Origin: Pseudomonas mendocina
Lineage (GTDB): Bacteria > Pseudomonadota > Gammaproteobacteria > Pseudomonadales > Pseudomonadaceae
DNA length: 64,000 bases
Assembly: GCA_037482215.1 (NCBI GenBank)
Contig: CP148074.1
Coordinates: forward strand, 744,001-808,000
Direction: 5' to 3'
Below the pieces are notes generated by a model. That model was not told the DNA's origin. It was given only the letters and a program-made list of their open reading frames with translations, and searched no databases. This document shows, piece by piece, positions 50,880 to 58,640 of this stretch. The position numbers were made by a program, and so were the translations under genes. Each line of letters begins with the position of its first letter. Within the stretch, counting starts at the first letter, position 1.

Positions 50880-53027
50880 ATGCAAGCTTATATTACGTAT
50901 TTCAAGGCGGTATTCAGGCCCAATCAGGCTGCTTTTCTGTTTGCCTTGCGCACGACCCTGGCCGCACTGCTGACGCTTTACCTGTCATTCATTTTTGATC
51001 TGGCGGAGCCGAAGTGGGCGGTCATGGCTGTATTCATCGTCAGCCAACCCCTGGCGGGCATGGCCCTGCAACGTAGTTTCGCTCAAGTCATTGGGACCAC
51101 GGTGGGGGCGGCGGTGGCGGTTGCCATCATGGGAGTTTTCCCTCAGGCGCCTCTGCCATTTCTGGTCACGCTGTCGTTGTGGCTCGCGTTTTGTACTGCT
51201 GGTGGAACACTGCTGCGCTACACCAACTCCCACGCTTTTGTGCTCAGTGGATTTACGGCTGTAGTCGTCGCTTTGCTCGCCGTGCCTGATCAACAGAACA
51301 CGGTGATGCTGGCTGTAACGCGGGTGACTGAAACCTTGCTCGCCGTAGTGTGTGTCGCCGTGGTCAGTTTGCTGACTGCACGTCCAGGTGCGGTGGCCCG
51401 AGGTTATTTCGCCAAGACTGATCACCTGATCAAGTTGATGGCTGAGCACGCCGCACAAGTGATTCGCACCGATGAGAGCGATGCGGCTTTCCAGCAACGG
51501 CAAATGCAACTGCTGGGCGAGATTTCTGCCCTTGAGGGGCTACGCCGCCACCTGTATTTCGATGCTCCCAGGCTGCGCAAAGCAAACGCAATGGTGCAGT
51601 TGTTGCGTAACCAGTTGGTATTGCTGACGTCCCGGCTCACCGTGTTACGGCACCAGCGCATCCTTATCAAGGATCGTTGGGTCGGTGATCTTCCTGAAGA
51701 AATTCAGCGGCTGCGGGCTGATGAGGTCGCTTTTCTTGAGGAGCTGGCTCTGCATGGGCGATCTCTGCCGCACGCATCCAGGGAGAAATTCAAAGAGCTC
51801 CAGCAGCGCTTTGACGAGCTGGCTCAGCGAGCAGAGAACCTCAGTGATCCGATACCCGATCATCTGCGCTCATTGGCTTGGGCGCTGCGTTGGGAGCAGG
51901 CAAGGCTGTTGCAGCAACTGGATGAGATTCTGCAATTAAGCGATGCCATCCAGAGTGGACATGAGGCCAATTGCATCTATCCAGAGCAACTTAGTAACCC
52001 GTTGTATATGGATTACCGGCTTGCGGGCATGAATGCCGTAAGGGCCTTCATCGCCTTGATGACGGCTGGTCTGGTGTGGATCGAAACAGGCTGGGATGGC
52101 GCGCGAGGCGGGATCATTTTGGTGGGTGTACTTTGCTCACTGATGGCCACCTTCCCTCGGCCCTTGTTGGCCAGCCAGAACTACGTGCGTGGGTTTGGTC
52201 TGGCGGTGGTGGTGTCGGCGGTCTACCAGTTCGCGCTGTTACCGTCAGTGGGCGACATCGAAATGCTGGTGATGTTTCTCATCCCCTTGCTGTATGTGGT
52301 CTCAGCCGGTTTGGCGAGTCCGCTTACGGCGGGTATTAGCATGGGGCTTGGCCTCTCAACCTTTCTAATGGTCGGGCCGCAGAACATTACCGTTTGGCAT
52401 AACAGCGCCATGCAATGGCTCGAGTTTATCGGGGCATACACCTTTGCCGGTGTGCTCTCGTTGCTGGTCTATATGCTGGTTTTCCCTTTCAACCCGCTGC
52501 GCCGTATTCAGCGTTTGTACCGCGAAAGCCGTGCTCAAGCTTGGGCATTGTTGCAGTCACCTGACGGGGATGCCCCGCGTTTCGCTTTCGAGAGCCGCAT
52601 GGTCGATCGCTTGACGATGATGCTCGGCCTGTTGCCGTCCGTAAGTGACCCGCAGGGCAAGCGCTTGTATGAGGTCAGCCTGGCCTGTATGTCGGTTGGT
52701 CTGGCCCTTCATCAACTTAAGCAGCAGGCCATCAATGGGGATTACCTGGGCAGTGAGCTTAAGGCGCGTTTGCACGCGATGGTCGATCAGGTAGGCGCAT
52801 TGATGATCAATCGTCAGCTGATTGATCACGTCAGGCTGGCGACTGACTTGCGTCAGTTCGGCGCCGAGTTGGATCAACGCCATAGCGCGGCGATTGCCAC
52901 TGTTCAGCAGCAACTGTGGTCGTTGTTTCGCATCAACGTTGCACTGCTAATCGTGGCGTCGTTTATCGAACGCTACAGCGATTTCATGCAGCCAGACCCG
53001 CAAGGAGAGCCGCAACTTGCCCATTGA
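50880..53027 (+). CDS. FUSC-family (AaeB-like) efflux inner-membrane protein
   Basis: A 715-residue membrane protein with two hydrophobic blocks (about 15-165 and 380-545), each with around six TM segments, and a long cytoplasmic helical region between them and after them. This is the FUSC/AaeB layout of exporters for aromatic carboxylic acids and fusaric acid. It is followed by DUF1656 and HlyD genes, whose products complete the pump. The substrate is not fixed by sequence. The end overlaps the DUF1656 start by 11 nt. Confidence 0.93.
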   Translation: MQAYITYFKAVFRPNQAAFLFALRTTLAALLTLYLSFIFDLAEPKWAVMAVFIVSQPLAGMALQRSFAQVIGTTVGAAVAVAIMGVFPQAPLPFLVTLSLWLAFCTAGGTLLRYTNSHAFVLSGFTAVVVALLAVPDQQNTVMLAVTRVTETLLAVVCVAVVSLLTARPGAVARGYFAKTDHLIKLMAEHAAQVIRTDESDAAFQQRQMQLLGEISALEGLRRHLYFDAPRLRKANAMVQLLRNQLVLLTSRLTVLRHQRILIKDRWVGDLPEEIQRLRADEVAFLEELALHGRSLPHASREKFKELQQRFDELAQRAENLSDPIPDHLRSLAWALRWEQARLLQQLDEILQLSDAIQSGHEANCIYPEQLSNPLYMDYRLAGMNAVRAFIALMTAGLVWIETGWDGARGGIILVGVLCSLMATFPRPLLASQNYVRGFGLAVVVSAVYQFALLPSVGDIEMLVMFLIPLLYVVSAGLASPLTAGISMGLGLSTFLMVGPQNITVWHNSAMQWLEFIGAYTFAGVLSLLVYMLVFPFNPLRRIQRLYRESRAQAWALLQSPDGDAPRFAFESRMVDRLTMMLGLLPSVSDPQGKRLYEVSLACMSVGLALHQLKQQAINGDYLGSELKARLHAMVDQVGALMINRQLIDHVRLATDLRQFGAELDQRHSAAIATVQQQLWSLFRINVALLIVASFIERYSDFMQPDPQGEPQLAH

Positions 53028-53220
53028 TTTTGAAATTGGCGGGCTTTACCTGCCACCCCTTGCCCAGGCCATTTTGTTGGCTTTGCCGATCTTTTTTGTA
53101 CTGGATTGGTTGGTCCGCAAGACAGGGCTTATGAAGTTTGTCTGGCATGAGGCTCTTTTCGAAGGAGCGTTGTACACCTGCGTTTGTGCAGGGGTGATTT
53201 TGTGGATGGGGAATGTATGA
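53017..53220 (+). CDS. DUF1656 family protein
   Basis: A 67-residue membrane protein with two TM segments (about 14-32 and 48-64) and the DUF1656 N-terminus FEIGGLYLPP. It is a small partner of AaeA/AaeB-type pumps (AaeX-like). The TTG start at 53017 has a good AAGGAG at 53002-53007 (9-nt spacing). It overlaps both neighbours: 11 nt with the FUSC gene and ATGA with the HlyD gene. Confidence 0.9.
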   Translation: MPIDFEIGGLYLPPLAQAILLALPIFFVLDWLVRKTGLMKFVWHEALFEGALYTCVCAGVILWMGNV

Positions 53221-54197
53221 ACATCAAAAAACTGGCCGCAATGCTGATCACCTTGCTGGTATTGGCACTCGCCTTGGTACTTGGCTGGTTTGCCTGGGAG
53301 CATTACACCCGTTCGCCGTGGACGCGGGACGCCCGGGTGCGGGCGGATGTGGTGACGCTCTCGGCGGATGTCTCGGGGCGTATCGTCAGCCTGCCACTGC
53401 ACGATAACCAGCATGTGGATAAAGGCCAGCTGCTGTTGCAGATCGACCCTGAGCCCTATCAGTTGGCCGTGGAGCGCGCGCGCCGATCTGTCGATGTGGC
53501 GCAAGCCAGTCTCGGTCTGGCCCAAGCGGCTATCAGTTCCAGTACCGCGCAACTGGCTCAGCGCCAAAGCGAGGAGCGCCGGCGAAAGGTGCTGGCGCAG
53601 GCTTCGTCGGTATCCAGGGAAGAGTGGGAGCGCTCGCGCACTGATGTCAGCGTGGCGCAGGCTGAGTTGTTACGGAACCAGGCCGACCTGGGCTTAGCCG
53701 AAGCCAATGTGCAGCTTGCCGTGGCCGCGTTGCACCAAGCGGAACTCGATCTCAAGCGTACCCGGGTTATTGCCCCGGTCAGTGGCTATGTCACCAACCT
53801 GCTAACCCGCGAGGGCGACTACGCCACGGTTGGCAGCGGCTTGCTGGCGCTGGTGGACAGCGCCTCGTTCTATGTCAGTGGTTACTTTGAAGAAACTAAG
53901 TTGCCTCACGTTGTTGAAGGCCATCGTGTGCGCATTCAGTTGATGAGTGGCGAGACCTTTGACGGCACGGTGGAGAGCATCGCTTACGCCATCACTGATC
54001 GCGAAAACTCACCGGGCAGCCGCCTGTTGGCCAACGTTAATCCCAGTTACACCTGGGTCAAACTGGCACAGCGTGTTCCTGTGCGAATTAGCATTGACCC
54101 TGATTATGCCGGCAAGGAGCGACTGCGCGCCGGGACCACTGCCACCGTAACGGTGTTGGATGAAGATGCAAAAGGACAAGGATCGCCCCATGAATAA
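53217..54197 (+). CDS. HlyD-family periplasmic adaptor subunit (AaeA/EmrA-like)
   Basis: A 326-residue membrane fusion protein. TM anchor (about 7-27), a lipoyl half (DARVRADVVTLSADVSGRIVSL, in parts ADVSGRIVSLPL), a paired coiled coil (about 85-165), the second lipoyl half with TRVIAPVSGYV, and a beta-barrel domain. It bridges the FUSC pump to an outer-membrane channel. No TolC-like gene is present; an OprD porin gene follows and overlaps it by 8 nt. Confidence 0.93.
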   Translation: MNIKKLAAMLITLLVLALALVLGWFAWEHYTRSPWTRDARVRADVVTLSADVSGRIVSLPLHDNQHVDKGQLLLQIDPEPYQLAVERARRSVDVAQASLGLAQAAISSSTAQLAQRQSEERRRKVLAQASSVSREEWERSRTDVSVAQAELLRNQADLGLAEANVQLAVAALHQAELDLKRTRVIAPVSGYVTNLLTREGDYATVGSGLLALVDSASFYVSGYFEETKLPHVVEGHRVRIQLMSGETFDGTVESIAYAITDRENSPGSRLLANVNPSYTWVKLAQRVPVRISIDPDYAGKERLRAGTTATVTVLDEDAKGQGSPHE

Positions 54198-55608
54198 CTG
54201 CACTCGAAACCTGATCTGCGCCAAGGCTGTATTGGGTATCAGCCTGGTTTCGCCAATGGCCCTGGCTGATAACTCGATGGACCAGCGCGATGACATCAAC
54301 AGTGATGTGAACGTGCGGCAAAAAGCAGAAATGCAGGTGACGCCGGGTTTCGTTGAAGGATCTTCGTTTCGCGGTCTGCTGCGTAACTACTATCAGACCC
54401 GCGATAACCATGAGTCAGGTAGTCGCGATCCTAAAGAGTGGGTGCAGGGTGTGTTCCTCTCGTTTCGCTCGGGCTACACCGATACGCCGATTGGCGTCGG
54501 CGTTGATGTGCATGGCTTCTATGGCCTGAAGCTCGATGGCGGTGGTGGCTCCGGCGGGGTGCTGGCGATGCCGCTTAACAGCAAGGGGGAGCCTGAGTCG
54601 CAATTCTCCGCTGCGGGAGCGGCCCTTAAATTTCGGGGTTTCGGTAGCCTGATGATTGCCGGTGACCAGATTGTCGAAAACCCCGTTGCTGGTGGCGGCA
54701 TGGGGCGGGTGTTTCCGCAAACCCTGAGGGGGATCACTCTGCGCAATTATTCAGTGGAAAACCTGACGCTGGATACGGGCTGGGTGGATGCGTTTCGCCT
54801 GAGAAATCAGAGTGGCCGCAGCGATCTTGTGAGTAACTATGGTTCGCGTAACAAGGCCGGTGTGAGGGCTGATACTGATAGTTCTTCGCTGTCTTGGCTG
54901 GGGGCTTCCTATCACGCGCCAGAGTCTTTTTCGTTACAGGTCTATAGCGGCCGACTCAGTGATATCTGGCAGCAAACTTACGCGGGGATTAGTTGGCCGC
55001 TTCAGCTGACTCCGCAGTGGAGCCTCACCCCGTTCGCCAACTTCTACCATACCCGTGATACGGGCAGCAGCCAGCTTGGGCGGATCGAGAACGATACCTA
55101 CAGCGGTGGCCTGACATTGGCTGGTCACGGCCACAGCTTGGCGTTCAGCGTACAAAAGATCGACGGCAACACGCCGTTTGACTACCTCAGCCAGTACGAC
55201 CGCTCGTTCCTCTATCTGCCTAACTCCCAGCAGTACTCTGACTTTAACGCACCGGGCGAGCTGTCCTGGAAGCTGCAATATGCGGCCAATCTGGGCTTTA
55301 TCGGAGCGCCAGACTTCCAGTTCACCGCCTCCTATGCGCGGGGTGAGGCAGATCTGACGCGGGTTGATCCCAATAGCAAAGGCTATGGCTACATCTACAA
55401 CGCTGATGGCAAAGACGGCAAACACTGGGAACGGGACATTGGTTTGCGCTATGCCGTACCTTCGGGCAAAGCCAAGGGCATGACGGTCACCGCGCGCTGG
55501 GCAACGCACCGCAACGGCCAGGGTTACACCGCATCCGGCAACACCCGTGGTAATGCGGACGCGGATGAATACCGGGTGGTGGTGGATTACCCGTTCAGCA
55601 TCTTCTAA
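54190..55608 (+). CDS. OprD-family outer-membrane porin
   Basis: A 472-residue outer-membrane protein with a signal peptide (about 1-26) and the OprD pattern: FVEGSSFRGLLRNYYQTRDN (in parts SSFRGLLRNYYQTRD), QGVFLSFRSGYTDTPIGVG, and a C-terminal DEYRVVVDYPFSIF strand. Family members are 18-stranded barrels for small carboxylates or basic amino acids. I start it at ATG 54190, overlapping the HlyD gene by 8 nt; an upstream in-frame start is inside HlyD. Its coupling to an efflux operon is unusual, since OprD porins normally serve uptake. Confidence 0.95.
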   Translation: MNNCTRNLICAKAVLGISLVSPMALADNSMDQRDDINSDVNVRQKAEMQVTPGFVEGSSFRGLLRNYYQTRDNHESGSRDPKEWVQGVFLSFRSGYTDTPIGVGVDVHGFYGLKLDGGGGSGGVLAMPLNSKGEPESQFSAAGAALKFRGFGSLMIAGDQIVENPVAGGGMGRVFPQTLRGITLRNYSVENLTLDTGWVDAFRLRNQSGRSDLVSNYGSRNKAGVRADTDSSSLSWLGASYHAPESFSLQVYSGRLSDIWQQTYAGISWPLQLTPQWSLTPFANFYHTRDTGSSQLGRIENDTYSGGLTLAGHGHSLAFSVQKIDGNTPFDYLSQYDRSFLYLPNSQQYSDFNAPGELSWKLQYAANLGFIGAPDFQFTASYARGEADLTRVDPNSKGYGYIYNADGKDGKHWERDIGLRYAVPSGKAKGMTVTARWATHRNGQGYTASGNTRGNADADEYRVVVDYPFSIF

Positions 55609-55616
55609 GTGAGACT

Positions 55617-55644
55617 GGCAGGCTAACCATCGGGGCAGCCTGCC
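55617..55644. terminator. bidirectional hairpin between OprD and MaoC genes
   Basis: An 8-bp perfect stem GGCAGGCT / AGCCTGCC with a 12-nt loop between convergent genes; no long T-run. Confidence 0.55.
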
Positions 55645-56495
55645 TAATCCCTACGCCAGTAGCCACTGAAGTGGCTTTGGCCTTTATCCCCTGTTATCGA
55701 AAACTGCCCCTGCGCAGCATCATCACTGGCCTGTAAATGCACTTGGCTGGGCAACAGCACCGGCTTTTGAAAGCGTACCCCTACTTCATACCCTGCCTTG
55801 GGCAAGCGTTCGCCCAGCTCCGCCAGTGCGCGGCCTTTGTTCCACAGCCCGTGGGCGATGGCGCGGGGGAAGCCAAACAGTTTGGCAGTCAGGGCAAACA
55901 TATGGATCGGGTTGTAATCCCCGGCGATCCGCGCATAGCGACGGCCGATATCTGCAGGGGCTTGCCAACTGGTGAGGGTGGTTTGTGGAAGGGGCTCCTC
56001 ATTTACGTGCTCAGCGGGCGGCTGATCCAACTTGATCGAGCGGCACAGGTAGCGGCTGTCGCCTTGCCAAAGTAGGCCCAGTTGATCGTGTAATTGGCAC
56101 AGCATGCTGAAGGTCACGCCTTTGGCGTGGGGCTGTAAATCTTGTAGCTGCACAGTTAGGGTGAACGGGCCCAGTCCAGCCAGGGGGCGTACTACACGGA
56201 TGTGATTTTCCAGGTGAACCAACCCCAGCAGCGGAAAGGGGAAGCGCTTATCGGTCAGTAACTGCATCTGCAAGGGGAAGGTCAGCAGATGAGGGTAGGT
56301 GGCCGGAAGGTGATGTTCGTCGGTGAATCCACAAATCTTGCGGTAGCGTTCGAGGTGTTTGGTATCGACCGTAACTGGGCAGCGGACACCCAGCGCAGGC
56401 AGCTCACACCCGGTCACCTTACGGCGTAATAAGGCGCCGATAAAAAATCCCGCCAGACCGGCTGGTGCCGGAAGATCGAGCCATTCTGTGGTCAT
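55644..56495 (-). CDS. MaoC-like (hot-dog fold) dehydratase
   Basis: A 283-residue protein with two hot-dog domains. The second has the R-specific hydratase motif AGDYNPIHMFALTAKLFGF, in parts AGDYNPIH, with the catalytic Asp and His, then AIAHGLW. The first domain is degenerate. It would hydrate trans-2-enoyl-CoA (or a similar thioester). No partner gene is adjacent. The start is ATG 56495. Confidence 0.85.
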   Translation of the reverse strand: MTTEWLDLPAPAGLAGFFIGALLRRKVTGCELPALGVRCPVTVDTKHLERYRKICGFTDEHHLPATYPHLLTFPLQMQLLTDKRFPFPLLGLVHLENHIRVVRPLAGLGPFTLTVQLQDLQPHAKGVTFSMLCQLHDQLGLLWQGDSRYLCRSIKLDQPPAEHVNEEPLPQTTLTSWQAPADIGRRYARIAGDYNPIHMFALTAKLFGFPRAIAHGLWNKGRALAELGERLPKAGYEVGVRFQKPVLLPSQVHLQASDDAAQGQFSITGDKGQSHFSGYWRRD

Positions 56496-57016
56496 TCGTA
56501 AACTCCTGTTAACCGGATGCGCAGCATAGTCGTATAGCGCGATCCTACATTGGCCGTTTCGCCCTTGTGAACGGCGAGTCAGTCAATGTCTGGAACTACC
56601 CTGACTTTATCTTATCCAGCATCTCGCATAAGTGGCGTTTATTCGCGCGCCAGTGAGCACGACAGAAAAATGTGCGATCGTCACGGATAACGTGGCTGAT
56701 GAAAATGGCTACGGATGACGTACGCTCTAGTGAGTTGGCCACCGACTACCGCGGCCGTTTGCCCAAGACTGAGCGCTGAGGCACCGAATAAACGATGAGT
56801 ACCTCAAGCGGGGTAAAGCCTGGACGCCACAGCGCGACTCATTCGATCAGTGGCATGCCGAGTGAGCAGCACGTTTGTATTCCTTATCTATCCTTGTTGC
56901 ACGGAAACCTTTCCTGAACAGACGTAGTTGAGCCGGTCTCAGCTCTCTCGCTGGCGATGACCACGCAGGGGATGAGTCTCCGTCATCTCGATCCAAGAGC
57001 AAGGAGTGGAAACACC
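56496..57016. other. intergenic region with no gene seen
   Basis: About 520 bp between the MaoC gene and the hemerythrin gene, the first of several long gaps at this end. A 26-codon ATG frame near 56699-56779 lacks a ribosome-binding site and is not called. Confidence 0.5.
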
Positions 57017-57517
57017 ATGGCTAATATCGGAAGCAAACCCAATACTAAGTTTCGGGGCGACCCAGCAATTTTTGGAACGTTGGTTGAAGACCACGACCAT
57101 CACCGCCAGCTCATCGCTCAAATAGAAGAAACCAAGGGTGCCTCTGAAACACGCAAAAAACTGTTTGCCGAACTGACCGCAGAAATCAAAGGTCACGCCG
57201 CTGCAGAAGAACAGGCGCTATGGTCGACCGTACTGCGTAAACCCGAAATTACTGAAGATGGCCGTCACGCCGTTGCCGAGCACAAAGAAATGGATGATCT
57301 GCTGGAGGAGCTCGCAGAGACTGACATGTCCTCCAGCGGCTGGCTCCTGCGTTTTAAGAAGGTGAAGGAGGAATACCTGCACCATATCAAGGAAGAGGAG
57401 CAGGAGTTGTTTGTCTCGGTGGAGAAGAAACTCACCAAAAACGATAAAACCTACATGGACAGCGTCTTCAAAAAACGGAAGGCGGCCGAGAAAGAGAAGG
57501 TAAAAAAAGCCTCTTAA
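57017..57517 (+). CDS. hemerythrin HHE domain protein
   Basis: A 166-residue helical protein. The HHE metal-binding pattern is visible: VEDHDHHRQLIAQIE near residue 30, EIKGHAAAEEQALW, VAEHKEMDDLLEEL and YLHHIKEEEQELF, in this order. It binds a di-iron centre and O2/NO or protects against oxidative stress. The C-terminus is Lys-rich. The ATG at 57017 has AAGGAG at 57001-57006; an upstream in-frame ATG has no site. It is a single gene. Confidence 0.92.
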   Translation: MANIGSKPNTKFRGDPAIFGTLVEDHDHHRQLIAQIEETKGASETRKKLFAELTAEIKGHAAAEEQALWSTVLRKPEITEDGRHAVAEHKEMDDLLEELAETDMSSSGWLLRFKKVKEEYLHHIKEEEQELFVSVEKKLTKNDKTYMDSVFKKRKAAEKEKVKKAS

Positions 57518-57941
57518 TCAGTGTCGACAGGGCTGTGTGCCCCGTCGTTTCAAGGGTAAAACAAACTCTGTGCTTAACAATGTGGTGATTGAGGCGAGGC
57601 GCTATTTAGGCCCAGTTTCGGAGTGGTAAATGAAAAGTTTCCGACAGCTTTGCTGTGCATCCCCAACGCTACATCGCTTAACTCTACTTCTACGTTGGCG
57701 GCTGCGATATGACAGAACAGGGCACGGAGGCTTTTGTTACATGCCCGACGGTGAGTTGTACTACATCGCATGCCCAAAAGCCCATGACGACAAGCGCTCG
57801 CGCTAGTCTGCAAGCCTGCTGGGCCGTTCCATCAATCCCCTTCATGTTGGGATACGCTGCGCTTGCCGAATTAACGGAAAAGTCTTCGAAATTCTTATAT
57901 CCTGCGCGACTGATCCAACCCTCGAGAATTGATACTGGCCT
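57518..57941. other. intergenic region between hemerythrin and ArsR genes
   Basis: No gene seen. A hairpin follows the hemerythrin gene (57525-57547: CGAC-A-GGGC / GCCC-C-GTCG). A TTATAT sequence near 57895 is a possible -10 box for the ArsR-family gene. Confidence 0.5.
57525..57550 (+). terminator. terminator candidate of hemerythrin gene
   Basis: A CGAC-A-GGGC / GCCC-C-GTCG stem with one A-C mismatch and a 5-nt loop, followed by TTTC. Confidence 0.5.
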
Positions 57942-58241
57942 ATGGATATTCTGCTCATGCGGCAGGCCGCTTCAGAAGCAGCAGCGGTTTTGCGCTCTCT
58001 GAGTCATCCTGATCGTCTCTTGCTGCTGTGCCAGCTAAGCCAGGGCGAGTGTTCCGTGGGGGAGCTGGAAGAAATGCTGGGCATTGGCCAACCTAATCTG
58101 TCCCAGCATTTGCGGGTACTTCGTGCTGAAGGACTGGTCGACACTCGTCGCGAAGGCAAGCGCATCTTCTATTCCGTCAAAGACCCAAAAGCGCTGCAAA
58201 TTTTGGGGACGCTTTACGAGCTTTATTGCCCTAAGCCGTGA
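57942..58241 (+). CDS. ArsR/SmtB-family regulator, BigR/SqrR-like
   Basis: A 99-residue winged helix-turn-helix repressor with SHPDRLLLLCQLSQGECSVGELEEML, in parts SHPDRLLLL and GECSVGELEEML, and the recognition helix QPNLSQHLRVLRAEGLV followed by a TRREGKRIFY wing. Cys30 in helix 2 and Cys96 at the extreme C-terminus (YELYCPKP) match the dithiol pair of BigR/SqrR persulfide sensors. A metal-sensing ELCVCDL motif is absent. Reactive-sulfur sensing is an inference. No sulfide-oxidising gene is adjacent, so its targets may be elsewhere. Confidence 0.88.
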   Translation: MDILLMRQAASEAAAVLRSLSHPDRLLLLCQLSQGECSVGELEEMLGIGQPNLSQHLRVLRAEGLVDTRREGKRIFYSVKDPKALQILGTLYELYCPKP

Positions 58242-58640
58242 CTGCTCGCCTCTGCTTCTGGCGTTCTTAACCGCTGCGATCGTTATTACGCTTAGCGCGA
58301 TCAATAGCGTCTAATGGTTTCCTACACGATGACTAAGGAAGCATCGTTCACAGAAGCCTCACTATGAAATCCCAAGCAGTCTTTGTGTAGCAGGTAGCAC
58401 TTGGAAATGCGATCAGCACTCACGGCAGTGCAACCAAAGGCTAGCTTGTCCACGGTTATGGCATTGAGGTGCAGTAGGGAGAAGATGAGCGGGCCACTAT
58501 TAAGTTACGATGACGACGAATGAGCATTGCTGTGGTGCTTAGGATAATCCCTACATGCCTATAGGGGTGTGCTGGCTCATTTTATGAGAGCTATTTCGAA
58601 TAATTGAAATCATCCAGTTAGAAGCAGAGATGGTTTCAAT
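58242..58640. other. intergenic region upstream of the adhesin
   Basis: About 400 bp with no gene. A short hairpin CCCTA / TAGGG lies near 58547-58566. It is the likely promoter region of the adhesin gene; no clear -10/-35 pair was identified. Confidence 0.5.

Noticed and set aside
56699..56779. A 26-codon ATG frame in the gap before the hemerythrin gene
   Set aside because: No ribosome-binding site and no recognisable sequence.
58084..58314. A frame overlapping the ArsR gene that ends in a hydrophobic tail
   Set aside because: It lies mostly within the ArsR coding region in another frame, without a start signal.
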